From Silene noctiflora (lineage: Eukaryota; Streptophyta; Magnoliopsida; Caryophyllales; Caryophyllaceae), in NCBI GenBank assembly GCA_009801015.1, contig VHZZ01008540.1, positions 5,739 to 45,910 of the forward strand: DNA of 40,172 nucleotides, in the 5' to 3' direction. Position 1 is the stretch's first letter. The number at the start of each line of letters is the position of its first letter. The position numbers were made by a program, and so were the translations under genes. The notes beneath the pieces are model-generated. The model was not told where the DNA came from and ran no database searches. It saw only the letters and a list, made by a program, of their open reading frames with translations. This document shows positions 35,822 through 40,172 of this stretch, in pieces.

Positions 35822-36347
35822 TAATTTTATGCTGCACTTAATTTTAATTTAATTACAATTATCCAAGGCTTGTAGTTTGGCAATGTGTAATACTCTATGT
35901 TGAATCAGATCAGCTGCTTTTTTGATTGAAAGGATTGCATACTCTTACTAAGTTGCATAGACACTGAAAGAAATGAACATACTTTTGCTGTAACAAACAA
36001 AGTCAAATACCAATCTCAAATCACTCCATTGAAAACAAAACCCATGTTATATCACAAACCAGAAGCTTTACAGCACAAAAGCACAAGAAATGGAGGGAAC
36101 AAATATACTTCCTGATTTAGAAAATGACCCATACAATTCAGTACATATAAATACAATATAAGTGTGTTCATTTCAGATTTCATTTTCCACCCCAACTCAT
36201 TCCTACAGTACAGAGAAAAAAAAAAAACCGTTGACCCAGGAAGGACCTATTACAACTTCTTACATCTTGTCTCCGCGAAAAAATGTGTCAGGGTGGGGTC
36301 TCAACCAGACGTCACTCTACGACCACTTCTTACTAGACATAATCACA
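35822..36347. other. Convergent 3' intergenic region, CSLE / NOI
   Basis: 526 bp between two stop codons facing each other; it must hold both 3' UTRs and both polyadenylation regions. AT-rich, with an A run near 36217-36228. The frames starting at 36162 and 36164 are antisense shadows crossing the NOI last exon. Confidence 0.6.
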
Positions 36348-38557
36348 TCAAGAGTGTACATCCGGGGCTTGCACGCAGCACAACCACTTTTTCTGCAAAA
36401 ACCAATGGCGATGAGGCGTAAGCTACAGCAAAAGTAAATCATGATACACGCAACAACAAGCGCACGATATAGCTACATAACTGCTTGATAGAAATAATCT
36501 TCAAACCTAAAAGGCACAACTTTCATTTAAAGAAAGAGGCACATTTTAATTGTGATTTCAGGAGAACAATATACATCCAAGCAAAATGATTAGTAAATAT
36601 CCACCCATACACAGATCAACGACAGCACATGCAAATATGCAATGACACTATGGCAGAGCCATACAATTTTTATTTTTTTATTTTTATTTTTATTTTTATT
36701 TTTATTTTTTTAGGCGGGTGGGGGAGTGTTAATGCAAATGAGAAAATACACTAAAGAGCTAGGGCATGATTGGAATATGAAAACTGATATGGGGAAATTG
36801 AAGGAGAAACACAATGGGAAATAGAAGGTAGTAATATTGGTGACCTAGATAGGTAAAAGAATGAAAGAGGGTAAAGGTTACCCCATAAACGGAGTTAATA
36901 GTTATCGTTATCGTTATCCTGTCATCCCCATTCCCCATAGGGTAATGCATCACCCACAAATGTGAATAATAGTAACCCCTTCATATCCCCTTCAGGGCCT
37001 TTACCACCCCTTCACCACAATCACTTTCCTCATCTTTTGCATAGTTTTGATTTCCATTACCTCAATCAAGCCCTTAGATGTAGCACTAAACAAATTGTTA
37101 AATGCCCTCAAAACAGAGCCTTTCCCTGTGTTTACCGCCGTTTAAGCATTAAGACGTTCACTATGGATCCCCCATTAGACCCCTCCCCACCCTTGATCAC
37201 AGGAAAATCATCCAGGAAAGTAACATGTGCTCCATAAAATGATTTTAAAAATGGAGAAATCAAGTTAAAAAAAAACTTACAGGCTGAGACTTATTGAGCT
37301 CCATTCCAGGCTTAGAGGTAGGCTGGCTATTCCCAGGGGATTCGGGTTTTCCACCAGTCTTCTTTTCATCCCTGGCTTTATTAAAAATTACAGTGAATCC
37401 CTCTGCTGATGATGGGTCATTGACGTCCCACTCACCAAACTTGGGCAATGGCCTTCCCTTGTCCTATCAATGACCAACAACGATAGATGTCAAGGCCAGC
37501 TCCACTCAAGGAGCCAGATTGAAAGTAAGCAAAAATAAACCACAACATTATTTTAGAGAGCATAGAGTAGACAGTTAAAACAATTACATGAAATTCAATT
37601 CCAAATCATAAAAGAAATCTTAAACATGTGTTGTAAAAACCTTCCCTCCCATTATACACTTAAATAGTTCCCCAAGAAGTCATCCTTCCAATGTTCACAT
37701 ACCAGGATGAAAATTCATAAACATTACAATATCAATGTTCGCATTTATTCGTAGTCTGGGGACAAATAAAGAGCAAATACAGGTATTATATTCGAAAAAA
37801 AGGAGGTGAATCTGCCATGAATATTTGAAAAGAAAAGGGGGAGGAAATGAAACTTACGACCAATCCAATACTAACAATCAAAAACTATGGGTGAAATGGC
37901 GAATCGATGGGTTTTAGTTACTTTCTCTCCATTTTTCCCAATATTATCACCTTTCTGTTTCCCTAATTCCAACCAAGTAACCCCTAAAAACTGCAAAAAA
38001 ATTCCATGATATGTTACTAACTTACAATGCCAGACCATCATCAATGAAGAAGAGAAACACAAGAGTGTCAATAAACAGGCTTAGAGATTGGTTATCCAAA
38101 TGTTTTGAGTTAATTTTATTTAAAATAAAAAACGAAACAAATCCTGTTAAAATTTTCAGACTTATGTTTGAAATCTGTGAAGAAACTCATGTAAATACTC
38201 ACATGTTTATAAGCTTAGGGGCTACTCCCTCTACTGCCAATTGGTTTTAGAGTGAAACCTCCCTTGGCTTATGAAGCGGACTCTCTTTACTCCGTTTAGG
38301 ATCCGGAAGTATGAAATAATAAAAAATTGGAACGAAATGATGAATCCCTAGCCCTTAAAGAGATCTAAAACTATGAATTAATTCGCAAAGGATGATAACA
38401 ATTTCAACAAATACCAGAAAAACGAATGTCTTACCATGGGTCAATAGGATACACCAATCAAAACACAACAAGAAGCATCACAATTCATCAAAACAAAACA
38501 AAACAAAACAAAACAAGAATATTGGGAAACAGAGAGAAGGCAAAAGAGAAAGGCAGT

Positions 38558-38594
<37 letters not shown>

Positions 38595-38603
38595 TACCGT
38601 CAT
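36348..38603 (-). CDS. NOI/RIN4-family small protein
   Basis: Three coding exons, right to left: 38598-38603 (ATGACG only), 37281-37463 and 36348-36392; product 77 aa. The NOI domain is nearly the whole of exon 2: [20 protein letters not shown] followed by [12 protein letters not shown]. The spacer is Pro/Ser/Lys-rich. The tail [14 protein letters not shown] carries a Cys-Cys pair of the kind acylated in RIN4-like proteins, so plasma membrane attachment is likely. The PKFGxW motif is the site cut by the bacterial protease AvrRpt2 in RIN4 and some NOI proteins. The family acts in immune signalling and exocytosis; the role of this member is unknown. Exon 1 is placed by its in-phase donor and the ATG; exons 2 and 3 are firm. 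Confidence 0.87.
36665..36712. repeat. (ATTTTT)n-like microsatellite in NOI intron 2
   Basis: Seven or so ATTTTT/ATTTTTTT units run head to tail in the 888-nt intron between NOI exons 2 and 3. Confidence 0.93.
36761..37074. mobile_element. MITE-like element (~314 bp) in NOI intron 2
   Basis: The left end AGGGCATGATTGGAATATGA resembles the reverse complement of the right end, AGGGCTTGATTGAGGTAATG. The interior contains a GTTATC triplication near 36900. The target duplication is not clear. Part of it (about 36999-37035, reverse-complemented) resembles a segment of TMEM245-like intron 2 near 16980-17010. Confidence 0.5.
38490..38515. repeat. (AAAAC)n microsatellite in NOI intron 1
   Basis: Five consecutive AAAAC units, about 85 bp from the NOI exon 1 donor. 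Confidence 0.95.
38559..38592. repeat. A34 homopolymer next to the NOI splice donor
   Basis: Thirty-four consecutive A on the plus strand, reading as T34 in the transcript. It begins only five bases after the exon 1 boundary (GTATC then T34). Length may be unreliable, since homopolymers are error-prone in assemblies. Confidence 0.95.
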
Positions 38604-40172
38604 GAATGTAATAGTAATAGGAATCAACAGGGGAGGACAGAGACGAAGAGAGATTGAGAGATTGTTTTGTTTTGGAAGATTTGATTAATTGATTTATTGA
38701 TTTTCTGGAGAAATGAAAATTAAAATTAATTTTAGGGAAGACAAGAGAGAGAAAAAGGTAGAAATTAACGAGGGAGCTCCGATAAAAGAGCACGCGCACA
38801 CATACATACGGAATACGAGTTAACGGACCTAAACTCTCTCTCTTTTTCCATTTAAGGACCTAAACGTTAAATCACTACAGTTAAGGACCTACACACCATC
38901 ACTACTATACTCAATCCCACTTCCGCCGTTCAAAGAAATTAGTCTTTTTGTATTGCTATTTTTTACCATTTCACACATTTTCTTTTTGGGTCGTGCTTTT
39001 TCACATACGTATTTTACTCTTTCACATACACTTTTTACGATTTTATCCTTGTCATTTTTTCACATCTCATTCACTGAAAACCAATTACCCTCCCTCTAAC
39101 ATACCCACCCATCGGCTTGCCCTACCTCCGGTCTACTCCCCTCCTCCGACATACTCTCCCTACTCCGGCATCCTTTGTCCTGACCTACCCCATCAACCTA
39201 TTTTAAAAATCATCAATTTTATCGGTTTCAAATTACAGACCGCTCGAGAACCGATATCAAAGACGGAAACTCACAAAGAAATTTACATTGAATTTATCGC
39301 AATGAAACTAGTACTCATCAAATACTCAACTGCAATGNAGTAATGAAGAATGCTATTGATGTCAAAAATCATGTAGGAAATGGACTAAAAACGACGCCGT
39401 TGATAATGATTATATACTGACCCGAGCATTCATTACATGCTTCAATCACGCTGCAAATATTACTGTGTGTGATTATTAATGTATTATGCAACTATGAAAC
39501 ATAAATCATTATCGTTTAAGCACTAGGGATGGATTTTGTTAGTGTTAAGTTGATTCATTAATCATTGGATTGATTCAACATAGTCAAGAGTTAATTGGAG
39601 AATTAGAAGAATTAGTTTGGTTAGGTTTTAGGTAAAAAGGGCATTTAACGGAAAGTTAATGAAAAAATGTATGTGAAGAAGTAAAGTCCGTATGTGAAAA
39701 AGTAATTCCTTTATGTTTTATAAACCGAACTGAACCTAATCAAATCAAACATAAACTATGTAAAACAAACACAAGTTCTTGCATGGAATCATCTTAAAAA
39801 TAAAACCATTTTAGCGTATTTACCAATGTGATCTTTTTTATATTTTCATAATTCTTGAAAGTGTTTTTTGTGTATAACCCCTTTTATGTACGGTTTTTTT
39901 ACAAATAACCCCCTTTTATGTTCGTTTTTTCTAATTACCCCCTTAAATACCACTTAATCCTAAATTTTACCCCCAAATGTTGATTACGCTAACGGTTTTT
40001 ATAAATCTCGATTTATGAACGATATTCGTCTCAAACTTATGTAAAATACCTAAACTACCCTTACCTTATAACACTAGCCACCCAACAAATAACACCCCAT
40101 TCATTCAGTTATACGTAACCCCCAATTTCCCCCAAAATCAAACATAAACCCTAAATTGAAATCTCATCCTCA
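38604..40172. other. Repeat-rich flank upstream of the NOI gene
   Basis: The first ~200 bp should hold the NOI leader and promoter. Beyond it are three TTAAGGACCTA-like words (38821-38892), a large inverted repeat (38996-39707), and near the right end a twice-repeated TAACCCC(C)TTTTATGT word (39874-39922). No gene is supported; frames here have no domain. Base 39338 is N. Confidence 0.5.
38996..39707. mobile_element. Candidate foldback element with ~45-bp inverted arms
   Basis: The left arm (38996-39038) reads CTTTTTCACATACGTATTTT and continues ACTCTTTCACATACACTTTTT. The reverse complement of the right arm (39661-39707) reads ACTTTTTCACATACGGACTT and continues TACTTCTTCACATACATTTTTT. Each arm carries the TTCACATAC word twice at similar spacing. 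The interior (~620 bp) has no recognisable protein. Arms this long suggest a non-autonomous DNA transposon, class unknown. Confidence 0.6.

Noticed and set aside
38392-38799. Frames through the A34 homopolymer on both strands
   Set aside because: Poly-Lys and poly-Phe artefacts of the homopolymer in the NOI intron and leader.

Overview
The window is nuclear DNA of a flowering plant. Every confident gene has GT-AG introns (one GC-AG), and the products match plant families. A eudicot, tentatively of the order Caryophyllales, is suggested by gene content and by repeated TACTCCGTA-type repeat ends; the order is an impression, not a proof. No CRISPR array, rRNA, tRNA or prokaryote-style operon was seen. 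Three single N bases occur (13558, 27323, 39338), all outside coding exons.

Layout. 1-1480: left-truncated tandem satellite with a ~313-bp monomer in alternating A/B types. 1481-2823: repeat-rich flank. 2824-12515 (-): GBF-interacting protein 1-like gene, nine coding exons, 718 aa. 12516-14635: divergent promoter region holding a GC-rich, transposon-like block. 14636-17698 (+): TMEM245/AI-2E-transporter-like membrane protein, three exons, 644 aa. 19326-22956 (-): spliceosome factor CWC15, seven exons, 229 aa. 25443-28316 (+): farnesyl diphosphate synthase, eleven exons, 341 aa. 29919-30278 (+): small serine-rich protein, 119 aa. 33022-35821 (+): cellulose synthase-like protein of the CSLE group, seven exons, 741 aa. 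36348-38603 (-): small NOI/RIN4-family protein, three coding exons, 77 aa. 38604-40172: repeat-rich flank.

All seven gene models were assembled by hand; splice phases agree at every junction and each joined reading frame is open from ATG to stop. The genes do not form an obvious pathway. GIP1-like, CWC15, TMEM245-like, serine-rich and NOI look like an old eudicot microsynteny block: from memory, their Arabidopsis counterparts lie in two small neighbourhoods on chromosomes 3 and 5. The FPS and CSLE genes appear to be additions to that block.

The most unusual signals are a DDG-to-DDA change at the first catalytic motif of the CSLE protein, a GC-AG intron in the same gene, a two-residue gap after the second aspartate motif of FPS, an interlocked A-B-A'-B' inverted repeat in a TMEM245-like intron, a 127-bp direct duplication upstream of CSLE, a dimeric higher-order satellite, and a 6-nt first coding exon whose splice donor abuts a 34-base homopolymer. 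None of these amounts to a clearly new biological system.
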